Counted from the first letter of the stretch, positions 48,233-61,850 are shown. The stretch is DNA of 64,000 nucleotides from Owenia fusiformis (GCA_903813345.2 CAIIXF020000003.1:3316109-3380108), one strand, 5' to 3'. Notes: a model not told the origin generated them from the letters alone. Numbers and translations are program-made.

Positions 48233-50160
48233 CTGTTAAAATTACATGTACATTGATGTATAACATTGCGATTGTGTACTCTGTACTTTGATTAGGATGC
48301 TGCTAAATAATGATTAAAATGGTATTTATGAAGAACTGTAACATGTTGAGAAAGAATTGCAAATTACTGTGCAGTGACAGAATTGTCTGGAAAATTTGAT
48401 CAGAACATGATGAAGAAAAATTTAAATCGTGGAATAAACTCAATATCAGTTCATTTCATAAGTGATATCATTTTATTGCCTAGTAGATTAAATATAGACA
48501 CTAATTTGCTTAGTCCACTCGCGTTGGTATTTGAAATCAACTTGTTGATAAAAATGACATCTCTCAGAATGATGTGACATTCTGTATCACTACATCGTCA
48601 ATTTACATAATTCATTAATATTGGAAATTACCCTAAAATGCGCAGAAATTACCCTAAAATACAAGAGGAATCGAGAACGAAACCGATTGACCCAGATTGG
48701 AGAAAGAAAACAATGTTACTTACTGTTTTTACTTTGCTGTGATTCCCGAGGTACTATCGGCTTTGGATATCCCACTGCCATATATACCTTGGGCAATTTC
48801 ATATGAATAAATACAAGACATGCTAGAAGAATGAGAGCTAGAAAAAGAAATTTACTTTTATCCATTCTTTCTGTTTATTATCCTCGCGTTACTTTTATTC
48901 TTATATGCGACCTTTTTAATTGCGTCCAAGTATCAAAATGTTGGGAACTTCGCCAAGTAGCTCTCTTTGATAAGAATCGATTTTTATTTTTCTGGATGTC
49001 TTAATATCTTTTTCTTTCTAACTTCACTTTGTTGTAACCTGGTATTTTCTTCTGAACTGACTCAGAATTGAGAATTGTTTATGCGGTTTCCATAATTTTG
49101 TTGGTGATTATTAGTCTGTCATTCGTATATTGTTAGCTAGAATAAGACCTGTGTTTGTTAGCGTTTGCATCCGTTGAAATTGGTCTTAGTCGTCGGAAAA
49201 TTTCGAACATGTTTAGAAATTTGCTTCGAATAAAAGTTTTGTGTGTCATTCGTCGCATAGGCTTCGTCAACGTACGTCAAGTGGCGTTACAGCAGAAGTC
49301 AATATCTGAACCTTTCCTGTCGAAAATAATAAGGTTGTGGTTAGGCTACCTAATTTGCATATCAAGCGAACGAGAACGATCCCATAACGAATAACTGCAT
49401 GAAAAAGGGCAAATACAACTGAATATGTGTAAATATTTTTTTCCATATTCGATGCGAATACATACTAAATACAGCATAATAAGTAAAATAATAAGTAAAA
49501 TATATTCATGATTAATATTAAGTGTCGTATTGCATTGTATTCTAACACATTCCGAAGTGCAGCAGAATACAATCGAATACACACATGTATACCATCAAAT
49601 TGAAATTAACCAGGAATCGACCCTGGGGGCATGAAGCGAAACAAATAGTTGTTTTCTTTAGTGCTTGAATTTATATAACGTTTTGCATTTCAAATGTCGT
49701 TCACAAAGTTATAACATGTACGGTCTTAAAACGGAAAATGATATTTGCAAAGACAGCGGATGGACATTCATTAATCCTATTTACTGTATATTAAAAATGA
49801 ATAGCAACTATTTAAAAAGGTAAGAATGATTAATTTGTTGAAATAGATGAATAAAAACACATTAAAAAATAACGAAGTCAAAACGTCTCTTACAATACAA
49901 TAACTGCAGAACTTATTTGATTTTCATTTCATTTATGCTGCGTTTTAGTAAAATGTATTTGATTGTAGGAAGAAGTAAATGGATCTGTACATTTGTTTGA
50001 CAAGAATACTTCGATAAAAATAGCGAATATTGCCAGTTTATGGACAGAGGTAATTCCAAAGCAGAGCAAAGAACGGTGTCCTTAACACTTGACCTTCAAA
50101 GCATGTGGTAAGTTAGGAATTACGATTTATACAGCGTTATTCTATTATCTGTAAGTTCTA
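48233..50160. other. Gap without recognised genes
   Basis: AT-rich. One tiny duplication (GAAATTACCCTAAAAT at 48626 and 48648). No exon or element was recognised. Confidence 0.4.
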
Positions 50161-50164
50161 TCAT

Positions 50165-50720
50165 TACACCAATTCTTTTATCCTCTGAGAATAAAAGCAT
50201 ATCTGGTCTTTGGTTTGTTGTACAGCTTGAAAACGCGAGTCTTTGGTGTAGATCTAGTCTCAGCTCCTAGTCTTGTGCTCGTTGTAAGATGCCAAATCTT
50301 CCTCGAGAGGTGTGCCTGCTACCAAAATCTTTCCTTTAGGAAACATATCTGACTTCGGTCCTTGTGCTGCAGTTGCGTTTGTTTTGTTTATCCGTGTTTG
50401 ATTCACCAAATGAGAAATCTTTTGAAGAACTTTGTCATGTCTCCATGTGTACCTTCCCTCTGAAAGTGCAGTCTTGCACGAACTGAGGATGTGTTGGATG
50501 TTACTTCTCTGAGCTCTACAGTGGATACATGACGCATCTTCATTAAGTCCCCGGGTAGTGAGATTCCCCGGGTGAGATTCGCAGGAGATGGTAAAAGATC
50601 AGATATTGCTCTTAATAAGAAGCTGATCTTACCCTGCTCCATATGCCACTGAAGTACTGAAGTTAGTGGGAGACTAAGCTTGAGAGATTTACTGAATAGA
50701 ATACCTCTGCCGAATGAAGT
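50165..50720 (-). pseudogene. Retroelement C-terminal fragment with Cys/His motif
   Basis: On the minus strand one frame reads WHMEQGKISFLLRAISDLLPSPANL. After a frameshift near the CCCGGG words, another reads EDASCIHCRAQRSNIQHILSSC then KTALSEGRYTWRHDKVL. The C-x2-C..H-x4-C and the 'RYTWRH' tail resemble the 3' portion of invertebrate reverse-transcriptase-like ORFs. Decayed by frameshifts and stops. Confidence 0.6.
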
Positions 50721-50765
50721 TGGTATTCCATAAAGCGTTCGTGACCAACTATGAAACGCTTACCC

Positions 50766-51311
50766 TTATCCCGTTCCCGGACTATAGTCCTGCACTGATC
50801 GCATTCATTTGCCTGTACGATTACAACTTGGGAGAATTATCTACGCCCCTTACACTTAAGATACCTACCTCAATGCATTATACAACTCAAGATGTAACTT
50901 CTAATATATTGGAACCGCCGATTGTCTGGGTATATCGGCAGAACGGGAACATTTTCTCTTTTTCATCGAGAGAGATTCCATCACTTTTCAAAATGGCGGT
51001 TGGATTTAAAAGGGGAATCCCCCGTTTGGCTGTCCCGGATGTAGCCCGGAAGTACCAATATGGAGGAATTTGACGGTTGAAATAAGTTAAATGTTACACG
51101 CAAATATTACGATCAAAAACGAAAATGTCTTCGTTCTGCCGATAAACCCAGACAATTGTGGATTCAACTACACGAAAAGAATGCTAAATTACCAAGGAAT
51201 CTATTGAAGTAGGTATCTGAAGTGTAAGATCAGTAAAAAATTCTCCCATGTTGTAATCGCACAGGCAAAAGATTGAGATGTTCACAGGACCATAGTCCGG
51301 GAACGGGATAA
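50766..51311. mobile_element. 546-bp palindromic MITE with perfect 8-bp target duplication
   Basis: Inverted arms of about 200 bp starting TTATCCCGTTCCCGGACTAT. GCTTACCC flanks both sides exactly (50758-50765 and 51312-51319). Shared inner blocks include GCCTGT.CGATTACAAC.TGGGAGAAT and GTCTGGGT.TATCGGCAGAACG. An 8-bp duplication suits hAT or related superfamilies. An apparent 119-codon frame across the left arm is an artefact. Confidence 0.92.
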
Positions 51312-54227
51312 GCTTACCCCACATAGTGTTATTGACCCTATGCACGAGTGACGTCACAAATACACATTTTCCCGCTCAGTTCAGCTGGCCGTCTAGAAAA
51401 GCCCGGGAAAATCAAAAAATCAAATATGACGGAAAGCAAAACAACAACTGTTTCTTCTACTAGGAAATCATCTCAAATATCTAAGGTTATATGAGGTTTT
51501 CATTGATTGATAAGAGGAATAATTATGACCAGTGTAGAAACTGTCAATTTAAGGATTCTAAAATAAATCTCTCGAATTCATAGATCCAATGTTAGGAAGG
51601 ATGTGGATTCCAGGTTTGAACATGGACTTCAAATAACAAGTAAATATTCTGTATGAAGTGTAACCTCATCAGTTTATACTAGACACTGACTTTATACTAG
51701 ACAATGTATATTACGAATTGTGTAATTCAATCCGAAATATAACATATTTTATTAAAATGGTACAACTGATTCACATGTATTTGACAGGGCACTAGAAACA
51801 AAAACCACCTTGTTTAGAGTAGTAAGCCCAGTTGTTTCATCTGTTTGAAGGAGTGATATTGGTATTTTTGCACTGAGCATAGTGTACTTGCTCCTGACTA
51901 AACCAATAACTCTCTCAACGTGTATTCGAAGAGGCTAATCCTCTGGTAGATTCCACCTCGTACAAACTTAATTGCGATTTTCCTCTTGTGAAAGCTGGGA
52001 TTTCTACTTTTACACCATGAAGTCCAACAAGATCTTGTATGTCAAAACCACGGTCTGCAGTTATCAGTTAAATGTTTGTCACTAACACGTCCTCCCCAAC
52101 CTTTGGAAACAAAAGTCACAACACCTTGGGGTGCAATTGCGATAAGATATTTGATTGTATTGTTCGATTTATAGTGACTATATGTTGTTGCTCGAGCATC
52201 AAGGTCCTTTGGCTTTTCAATGAAAATTTCAAAACAGTCGATGATACCAACACACTTACTAAATGCCCCTAAAAACGACCGTGGTAGTGTAGCCCGAAGA
52301 TTCAATAAGTCATTCGGCCATTTAACAAGTACAGGTACAAGTCTTGCGTTGCAAACATCGATTGCGTGAGAGAATATTCGTGAAACTGTAGATTGATCGA
52401 TAGCGCGGGTATGCTTAATCGTGAGTGCCAAGATTTAGACGAAGTCTCATCAAGGTTAATATGAATTGGGAAGATTTACTCATGGTTGCTCTGGGGACCA
52501 GGTGTCCAATTATCATGTTAAGATGAGCCAAAAAGACTGCAAATGTGGGCAACCCGGTATAATATTTCAGTTTGCTTTCGTTATTTTTAAACGTTTCCTC
52601 GTTGATTTCTAGGTTTCGAATCTCTTGCTGTAAGTGGTTGTTCTCGGCTTTGAGTGTCTCAATTTCATTTCTTAATATATTACAAAGTCTGCTCTTTTCC
52701 TTTAATTCTGTGTTTCGACGTTTTAGGTCCATCGCTTCTCGCATAATATTATCCAACTCGGAACAAGAAAGGTCGGTCTGTTTACCAACTCTCGTATCAG
52801 TGAACGTGTCGAATTTTTCACACTAAACAATATTCGTCGTGACTCTGCATCTCTTTGAGGCATGACGTTCATATGCATGTAAGCTCTTTCGCTTCCTCTC
52901 GATCTCCTCGCTAGATTTGTACGAAAAGACGAATGAAGTCGGGATGATCTTCAATATTTGACTTTTGTCCTGAAAATATATGTTTGATAAATAAGTGGAT
53001 TTGTATATACCCATATCATGCATGCCATGGTCTCAATCATTTCTTTCTGTGTGAAATGTTATAGTTAGAAACCCATGCCTCTCTATCGTTTCAAAATATT
53101 TACCCAACGTGGCGGTCTCTGTTAATTTATGGCATCCATACTTTTCTGAAAGGTAACACTTTGAGGTTCAATTTTTTGCCGGATGCCCTTGCAAACTCTC
53201 ATTGGTTGCTCTGTATTGTAGCATTCCGTTACCATGGTTACGCATCTATAGGCATCTTACCTTTGAATCTTAAATCATTTGTAGCTTTGTCATTATTTTG
53301 TCTATAGACATGATATTGGTATCAAATTAAACCTAAATAAATTTCTCATATAATTAAAATATTCAATTATGCAAATTAGCTCATTTGCATAAATTGTGAC
53401 GTCATAAATCTATTTTTGGTTCAGAATTTTCAAGTATAGGAATGTATCTTTAAGAACTGAAGCCGTATGGTAGAATTTCTTCAATGTTATGACTTTTATT
53501 CTATGAGCAGAAGGTTTAAGCAACATAGAATTGAAAACAGATTCAAAATTGGATCAGAACTAACAAAGTTATTAAGCTTTCTGGGCAGCTTCCATGAACG
53601 TTATCATTGAACAATTAACTTTAAACATCTTACCTGAGAATTGAAATGTTTGGTAGCTTTGTCATTATTTGGTCTACAGAGGAGATCTTGGTATTGAATT
53701 GATCCTAATTGAATAAATGGTATGGTAACGATATCCAATTATGCAAATTAGCTAATTTGCATAAATAATGATGTCATCAATCTATTTTTGGCTCAGAACT
53801 TCCAAGTATAGCAACAAATTTATTAGATCCGAGGTTGGATGGTGTAGTTTCTGCATAGTTCGTCATTTATTCTATGAGTGGAAGAGGTATGAGCAACATC
53901 AAAAAATATTCAAAATTGAATGAGTATTAGTAAAGTAATTCAGCTTTTGAGGCAGCTGCTATGAACGTTACTATTTGACAATCATAAATAAAACACTGAA
54001 ATAACAAAAATGAAACAAAGCTGATTCAAGCTTATTGAGTGAAAAATATATATTTTACATGTCACTGAAGTAGTTGGTGTATAGAAATGTAAGGTATTCA
54101 TAATTTTGACTATCATTGACAGGGGTCAAAACAGTTTTTTTGATTTTGTAATATGATTTATTGTTTGTGAGAAAGTTATGGATTAATCAGTTAGTGAATG
54201 GGTGAATGGTATGGTGAAATCTGTTAT

Positions 54228-54463
54228 GTAATCTATAAATCATTGAAACGATTTGCTTCATAGGCGTCAATCTATTTAAAAATGCGAAACATCGTGACTT
54301 GTGAAACATCAATATTTGTGCTGCAATTCAAGCAGTGAACATCTACATGAATCTTTAAACTGATTTGCTTCATAAGCGTCAATATATTTAAAAGGACGAA
54401 ACATCATGATTGGTCAAACATTAATATTTGTGCTGCAATTCAAGCAATAATCATCTACATGAC
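54228..54463. repeat. Two-copy tandem duplication (~118 bp) inside the long-TIR element
   Basis: Both copies contain GATTTGCTTCATA.GCGTCAAT, GCGAAACATC or GACGAAACATC, and TATTTGTGCTGCAATTCAAG. Non-coding. Confidence 0.8.
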
Positions 54464-54513
54464 CTGTTAATACAAATTGATGACGTTATATCACAAAATG
54501 TATGTCATTGCTG

Positions 54514-54670
54514 TTTTTATGTCACCACCAAAAGCGGTGACATATTGTTCTCCATTTGTCTCCATTTTTGAGACGGCGTTTGACATCTGGTGTCTGGCCT
54601 TTGGCATCTGTAACAAATGGCAGGTTTAGACATTTTGCATGTTTATGCCTTGTTTGAATTATTTACAAAA
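54514..54670. repeat. Dispersed repeat, copy 2 (related to 7586-7740)
   Basis: Carries the same ordered blocks as the copy near 7.6 kb (TTTTTATGTCACCACC, GGCATCTGTAACAAATG, GACATTTTGCATG). Family unknown. Confidence 0.6.
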
Positions 54671-54955
54671 TGTTATAAAAAATATCAAAATAATATATTT
54701 TTAAAAGCCTCATTTAAAAAAACAGCAAGAACATTCATTTTGATTCATTACATTGAAGAGGATTCAAAGATTGACTTTTTGCATGCTGGTGACGTTGCGC
54801 CATTCTTACACCTAAAACCTAACTGATTTTACCATACTATATGCTTTTTGAAGAAAGAAATCTTATATGCTGAATTTTCTAGCAGAAATCGACTCCCTTC
54901 ACTCATTTTGTCAGATTACTGGCAGTGACATTAAAGAGACAATTTTTATAATCTA

Positions 54956-55914
54956 GAGTGTCTCAAAAAATGAACCAAAGGTATATCAACAGCAAAGATA
55001 AATCAATCAATATTTTCAGATATTTTTGCATGGTCATTTAGGAAAAGCAGGTAAGTTTTCTTTCCAATACTAATTTTTTAGTTCAGTCTTGCCTCTTTGA
55101 TGCTTTAACCCTTTTTATACCATGTGTTTAATTTCACCTCCTTACATTTCGAAAAAAGCCTGCATTCTTACTGCTACATTGTTTATCATATATGACAATG
55201 TTTCTGGTGGAATGTTTTGAATTTCCTTTCACATGTTGACCTCAAATTGTTCGATGTCTCTTAGCTTGGGATAATCATAAACATTGGGCTTGAAGTCATT
55301 CCAGAGAAAATGTTTGGGGTGTCAAATCTGTTGAATAGGGAGGCCTTCACACTGTCTTTACATAGGGAGAAGAAACTGCTTTCATGGGAATTTTTGTGTG
55401 GCCCTTGCTGTACATGGAGGGGCTCAAACTGTCTGGAACCACAATGTTCTCATTTGGATATCATTCAGTCTCTGTAACTCTGGCAGATGGAACTCCATTA
55501 TCAATTAACTGCTAAATCATTTGATGATAATTGAGCTGGTTCTCTGTGATTGTTCTGCCATCTTCAACCTTGGAACTTCTTTCTCTGGGGTTATTTGAAG
55601 GAGCATGTTAAGCTAATCCCAAGCCGAAAGACCCAGAACAACATAAAGCCAACACCCAAAAAGAAATTCAAAACATTCCACCTGAAACATTATCAAATGT
55701 GATGAACAATGTAGCACAAGGACAGATTGTCATCGAAATATGAAGTAAAAAGTAAAGGGTTAAATCATCAAAATGCAAGACTGAACTGAAAACTTTGTAT
55801 TGGGGAGGAAACTTACATGCTTTAGCAACATGATCATGCAAAAATATCTGAAAATATTGTTTCGTTAAACTGTGGTGTTAATATACTTTTGGGTACATTT
55901 TTGAGACACCTTGT
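54956..55914 (-). mobile_element. Degenerate Tc1/mariner-like element
   Basis: Inverted repeats of about 150 bp start at GTGTCTCAAAAA.TG and match inward (AATATTTTCAGATATTTTTGCATG, GCAGGTAAGTTT, TTCAGTTCAGTCTTGC). TA dinucleotides lie at both ends. On the minus strand, decayed frames include PPYSTDLTPQTFSLE, which resembles the YSPDLTPCDFFLW motif around the last catalytic residue of mariner-like transposases. The interior is too short and broken for a functional gene. Confidence 0.75.
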
Positions 55915-56487
55915 ATTATTTATCATACCAAAGCTATTATAGTTCATAAATAGCATTGCATTTTTATACTAAGTGTTGATGAAGCGAGGACTTAAACCCA
56001 AGAGTTCCTACATCCATGTGACATTTATTTCCATGTGACTAACAACACCTTAATAGTGTAACTTTGAACAAATTAACGTTTTATCACCATGTCATCCATG
56101 TGACATTGATATCCGCGTTAACATCACCTCTATGGCATTCATTCATGTTATAGCCATATATGTAAAATCGATATTACCCATTACCCATGTCAAGGACCCA
56201 TATGGCAGTGGTTGAATTTTTCTTTTGTTAATCTATTTCAGTGGTGACTTTCATGACAGGGATGCTTTTTATTCTTAATGTTTCCATCATCTTTGTCACA
56301 TCTCCATGTTCACCTCACCAGTGTGATTTGACTCCCAAATATCATCTGTGTGACATTAATCTCCTTGTTAACATCATCTATAGGTGTGACATTGATTCAG
56401 CTCCTCTCAGCACATCTTATTGTGATGACTTTTGCCCCAGTGCCCAGGCCTACATGTACATCTGAGACTTTTTGATAAAATCTGTTA

Positions 56488-57473
56488 CACAAGGTGTTTC
56501 AAAAAAAACACAACAGGTAGTTATCTCGTAAAATCACAAAACTAGTGATGACTACATCAATTTCATTCAATGTACCATAAAGCCACATCCCTCCTCTTCA
56601 TTCACATGTGGTAAAGGTTGGGTGAGAAATCCTTCCATTTGCACAGTGGGTCAAAATTGGCTCTGGACCAAGTTTTAGATATTGCAAAAATCAGTGCAAG
56701 GGCTAAATAGTAGTACCTATGGAAGTTCCCCTGACTTGAAATGCTGTGACTTTTTCTTTTGGAGCTATCTCAGGAGCATCTGTGCTCACAATTCCTTCAC
56801 CAGATATTGCGAAACCTCAAGAAAGAATTGCCCATGGACTGCTTTTCTCTGCTTTAACCCACAGATGACTCCAGGCTGAACCATGCATGACGTGGACAAA
56901 TGAGCGCATCTTTATGTGCAAGGAAGTGGTGGCAATTTGTAGAGATATAGGATGTATTCTTGCAAGAGTATGAGTATGAATACTTTACTGTCTATGCCAC
57001 ACCTGTCAAACCTTCTTCCAATCGCCCCTATGCCCATTGTACTGACTTTTGCAATATTTGAAACTTGAGTCCGAACTGAATTTTGCCCTACTTTGCAAAC
57101 TTAATGATTATTCGGCCAGCCATGACTCCCTGTGAATGAATGATATTCCATTGGCAAAGAGGAGTAATTTGGCTTTTCGGTACATTGAATGAAAAGGATA
57201 TAGTCAGCATAGGTTTTATGTTTTCTTCCAATATTGCATTGGGCTTTGTACACTGACTTTTGCGATGTTTATAACTTGGCCCCAAGCTTATTTTGGCCCA
57301 CTTTGCAAATGGAATGATTACTCGCCAAACCATGACCAAATATCAATGAATGATATATCATTGTAAAGAGGAAACACATGGCTTCATGGTGCATTGAATG
57401 AAATCAATGATGTTATCACTGGTTTTGTGCTTTTCCGAGATAACAATCTATTGCGTTTTTTTGATGCACACTG
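56488..57473 (+). mobile_element. Second degenerate Tc1/mariner-like element
   Basis: Inverted repeats of about 190 bp (CACAAGGTGTTTCAAAAAAA.. at 56488 against its complement ending at 57473), flanked by TA. The + strand frame around 56720-56790 reads SSPDLKCCDFFFWSYLRS, a decayed version of the mariner-like SPDLTPCDFFLWGYLKS motif. Near the right end a segment of about 200 bp is tandemly duplicated (57025-57230 and 57245-57430). Non-functional. Confidence 0.8.
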
Positions 57474-58440
57474 TATTGATTAGATCTTCATTAGATTAGA
57501 GCATTCCATATTAAAGCTTCTAAACTATAAAAAGTGTAAATTAAAATAGTTTAGATTCAACCCCTGTCAATCATACTACGTGGTCAACTCCTTTATTTTG
57601 CACTTAAATCTCCTGTTGTTACGGTTCTCAGTTTTGAATGGTATCCATAATCTATGGGGATATACCTGAAATCCATCCATTTCAGACATATATTTTTCAT
57701 AGATTTTTGGTATTTCATATTTTGGAAACCTTTTAAAACAAGTTCAGATTACAAGTCCTATACCATAATACTTTGGGGCATAAGAGATAGGTGTAGGAAA
57801 CCTATATGTAGATGTAGGAAGGGTTAGTTAAAGTCCTACAAAAATCAATTCTTTCAAAAATATTTTAAAGGGCATTTTTTCTTCGTGACTATTTTGATCA
57901 ATAGACTTTAATTTCAGGATTACTAGTACTACTACTGAGCTCTTGTATGGATGTTGTCATCATTTTTCATTGCATATCGAAGAGGTTATATAATGTAAAA
58001 TTATATAAAAACTACTTTTCATTTTGCTTCTCTAAGTACCTACTATCTGCTTATAGTCCATTTTCAGAAAAGCTATAACATAAATCATTCTAAGGTTGAA
58101 TCACCAAGGATTTTGAAGGTTGAAAAATTCCCCTAAAGTAGTTATCACATTAGCTGTATGGGCTCGCCATTTGCCACCGATTGACTTATTTTGGGCATTG
58201 ATTTTTGGAAATGTTAACATATAAGTTCTAAAGTTGACACTCTATCTGTATTTTAAATATAAAATGGTAGTTAAGATTTATTTAGTTTATGTCCAAATAT
58301 CAACAAAATTTTGTTTTCAGCTTTTTCACATGCTAGAAATCAAATGAAACCAGGAATACTCTTCCATATAGATTTTGTAAATATTGATATGTATATTAGT
58401 CAGCATATGTCGAAATAGCATAATAATTAAAGCATTACTA
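57474..58440. other. Interior of the long-TIR element without recognised genes
   Basis: AT-rich sequence between the second Tc1-like element and the right arm. Nothing coding recognised. Confidence 0.4.
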
Positions 58441-59784
58441 TGTATTCATATGGATCATTGACAGTGTATGGTAAATTATAAAATTAGATTTTAAAATACA
58501 AGATCAAGATCACATGATTTTGACCCCTGTGAATGATAGTCAAAATACATGTAACATTTCCACATACTTTCGTGTACAGTTCAATAAAAAATATGAACAA
58601 GTCATGTACATTTTTACTCAATAAGATTGAAACAACTATGTTTGTTTCTTTTTTTGTTATTGTAATATTTTTATAATTGTCAAACAATGACGTTCATAGT
58701 AGCTGCCCCAAAAGCTGAATAACATTGCTAATTCTGACCCAATTTTGAATCTGTTGTCTCTTGAATGTTGCCTCTATCTTCCACTCATCAAATAAAGGTC
58801 AAAACTATGCACACATTTTGTCATTCGGCCTAAGTTCTAATATGTATGTTGCTAACTGGGATATTCTGAACAAAAATAGATTGATGACGTCACAATTTAT
58901 GCAAATTAGGTAATTTGCATAATTGAATATTGTAATCGTACAGGAAATTTTATAAGGTTTAATTTGATACCAATATCATTAGACCAAATAATGACAAAGC
59001 TACAAACACTTTAAACGTCCATGGTAAGATGTCTGAATAAAATTGTCAAATAATGACATTCACAGTAGCTGCCTCGAAAGTTTAATAACTTTGGCAATAC
59101 TGATCCAATTTTGAATCTGTTTTCACTTTTATGTTGCTTATACATTCTTCTTATAGTCTAAAGGACCAAACTTTGCCGGAATTCTGACATACGGCCTCAG
59201 TTCTAATAGATATGTTGCTATACTCAAAATTTCTGAATCAAAAATTGATTGATGACGTCACAATGTATGCAAATTATCTAATTTGCATAATTGAATATCA
59301 TTACTTTATGAGAAAATTAATTATGTTTTAATTTGATACCAATATCATCTCTATAGACCAAATAATGACAAAGTTACAAATGATTTAAGATTCCAAGGTA
59401 AGATGTCTATAGATGCGTAACCATGGTAATGGAATGCTACAATACAGAGCAACCAATGAGAGTTTGCAAGGGCATCCGGCAAAAAATTGAGCCTCAAAGT
59501 GTTACCTTTCAAAAAGGTATAGATGCCATAAATTAACAGAGACCGCCACGTTGGGTAAATTTTTTGAAACGATAGAGAGGCATGGGTTTCTAACTATTAG
59601 AAAGGGATCTCAATTTTAAAAATTAAAACGGGTTGCAAACACTATGATTGATATTCGACATCAATATCCAAATAAATGTTACAAAGGTTTATTTTAAGTT
59701 CTTAGTTTTCTCCATAAAAAGTACATGCATAAATACCCGTGAAAATCAACGTGGCTCACCGACAGTCACATTATATTACTTACT

Positions 59785-61850
59785 AGCGATTTTTGCAGAT
59801 GATACCACGTTGACTCTTAATTTGTAACGTCATTACAAAAAGCATTGGACATCTTTGAAGATTTCAGACTAACATCAGGTTTATGTATTAATAGAGAAAA
59901 AACAGAGTGTATGTATATTGGAAGTGAAAGTCATTATAATGAAATAAACCTTTTTGGTCTGAAATGGGTAAAGATACCAAGTAGACTTTTAGGGATAAAA
60001 ATCTCATATGACACAAATGCAAATAACACGGATAATTTTGAGAGAAAAATAAATATGCTTGAAAAGGTTCTTATATTGTGGTCAAAGCGAGATCTTACTT
60101 TTTATGGAAAGGTACTCATAATTAAGTCCCAGGCAGTGTCGAAGCTAATATACTCGATGACAATGACCAATACGCCTGATGATATCTTGACGAAGGCTCA
60201 ACGACTAGTCTATTCTTTTTTATGGAGAGGAAAGGGTGAGAAAATTAAGCGAAATACTTTAATAGGGGATTTTGAGGATAAGAATGATTAATATGTTCAC
60301 AATGGAGAAATTAATGTGGCTAAGACGTTTACTTGACACACGAACTAGTCACTGGAAGCTTTTTCCTCAAGTTCATTTCAAGCGTCTTGGAGGACTCAGT
60401 TTTTTGTTGCAGTGTAATTATGATATTAAAACACTTGACACACAGTGTTCCTACCTTTTATATGAATTTGCTTCGAAACTATTCAGAATTAAGAAATATG
60501 TCGCCGCCTAGAACCAGTTCAGGGGTTAAAGGTGAAATAATTTGGAATAACAAATCAATTCTAATTAATGATAAGGAGGTGATGTACAAACGTGTCATGG
60601 AAAAGGGAGTCATTTATATTAATGACCTTCTTAACGAGAATGGTTTTTTTACAGTACAATGAGTTTAAGACTAAGTATAATATTAATATCAACTTTCTTG
60701 AGTATATCGGCTATACCAAATGATTGGAAATTTTTATTGAAATCAGATTTAAATTCGACCTTTGAACCCAGCATACAGGAAGAACTCGTGTATTTGAAAC
60801 TTGGTGAAAAACAGGTGACAATCTCTAGTACTAGTATAACGAATCAATTCAAACAATATTAAATGGAAACAAGTTCTTAGTCCATTTGTTACCCTATACA
60901 TCCAATAAGGAACCTAGAAATTGTTAAAAGTGCGATGTTTTATGGTCGATTTATGATAATAAGGGTTTTCTGAAGTGATTTAACTGGGTTGCCGGAAAAG
61001 TTTGTTTGGGGAAAAAATTATATAGGCTGATTAGGGAGGGGTGCAATCGCTTAACATGGAGTTGACTATTGACTTAGCGTTGGGATACCACCATATACCT
61101 GGTATGTTACCATGGTATTGGATACAAAAATTTTCCCCGAAGTTATTTTTTTGGCAACCCAGCTAAATCACTCCAATAATCCCTTATGATAGTATTTACA
61201 CAGAAAAACATCATACTTTTAAATATTCATACGTTCAGAAAATGACAAATGGACTATCTTGGAACCGTTATAGAAAGACAAACATGATCGTGAATTAAAA
61301 AGAACCGATTATTTTAAAATGCCTTATATGTGAACGAAACAGAATAAAACGGGACAACTTAAGTTTAAAATACTTCATGGTATCTGCACTACGAATGCCT
61401 TTTTAGCGCAGATAGGCATTAAAATGACTCTAAATGTAACTATTGTGCCTTTCGAGATACGTTAAAACACAAATTCTGGGAGTGCAAAAGGATTCAAATA
61501 TTTCTGAAAGCAATCAAAGGGAATTTAAAGCGTTTATTTAAAGTTGATTTCGATTTTAACGCCCAGGACATGGTTTTTGGAAGGCAAGCTAATAAGAAAA
61601 ATATCTTACCAAATAGGCTTACCCTTGCAATTAAGTACTATATTTTTATCAAAGAGTTCGACGAAGTGAATCCCAATCTGTATGAGGCGCAATTTGAAAA
61701 AAATATGTTTTATTATGTACCTGAACTTAAAAGTATGACTGTTGCAAATGTCTGAATGAATGGAGGTGGTGTGAAAAATATCTGAACTGTTCTAATTATT
61801 GTACTTGTACTGTTTGAATAGAGAAATAAAAAGAAACAAAAAACAACATA
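59785..61850 (+). pseudogene. Tx1/L1-like LINE reverse transcriptase fragment
   Basis: Starts at the catalytic FADD motif (59792-59803), followed by frames LTSGLCINREKTECMYIGS, LLGIKISYDTN, WSKRDLTFYGKVLIIKSQ and YSFLWRGKGEKIKR, the order seen in L1/Tx1 polymerases. Downstream frames continue with LMWLRRLLDTRTSHWKLF, a Cys/His motif at about 61434-61495 (CNYCAFRDTLKHKFWEC) and a tail ending at the stop at 61755. AATAAA and an A-rich tail follow to about 61850. Several frameshifts and stops break it, and a small palindrome interrupts it at 60955-61190. It lies in the Harbinger intron. Confidence 0.85.
60955..61190. mobile_element. About 235-bp palindromic element inside the LINE
   Basis: Facing blocks: AAGTGATTTAACTGGGTTGCC and GGCAACCCAGCTAAATCACTC, plus GGGGAAAAA.TT and its complement. 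The insertion separates LINE coding frames that would otherwise be neighbours. Ends are approximate. Confidence 0.75.

Larger units (their letters stand above)
53062..59596. mobile_element. 6.5-kb long-inverted-repeat element with TTA target duplication
   Basis: Arms of about 1.1 kb: left 53062-~54200, right ~58440-59596. The ends are TAGTTAGAAACCCATGCC and its complement, flanked by TTA (53059-53061 and 59597-59599). Each arm contains two tandem diverged copies of a ~360-bp subunit (marked by TTTGTAGCTTTGTCATTATTTGGTC, CAATTATGCAAATTAGCT, TGACGTCA and GGCAGC.TCCATGAACG). It sits in the intron of the Harbinger transposase, 80 bp from its acceptor. The middle contains two younger elements and no own transposase was recognised. 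Confidence 0.85.

Noticed and set aside
50714-51073. 119-codon + strand frame
   Set aside because: It begins in flanking sequence and runs through the arm of a palindromic MITE; the mirror arm and 8-bp target duplication explain it better.
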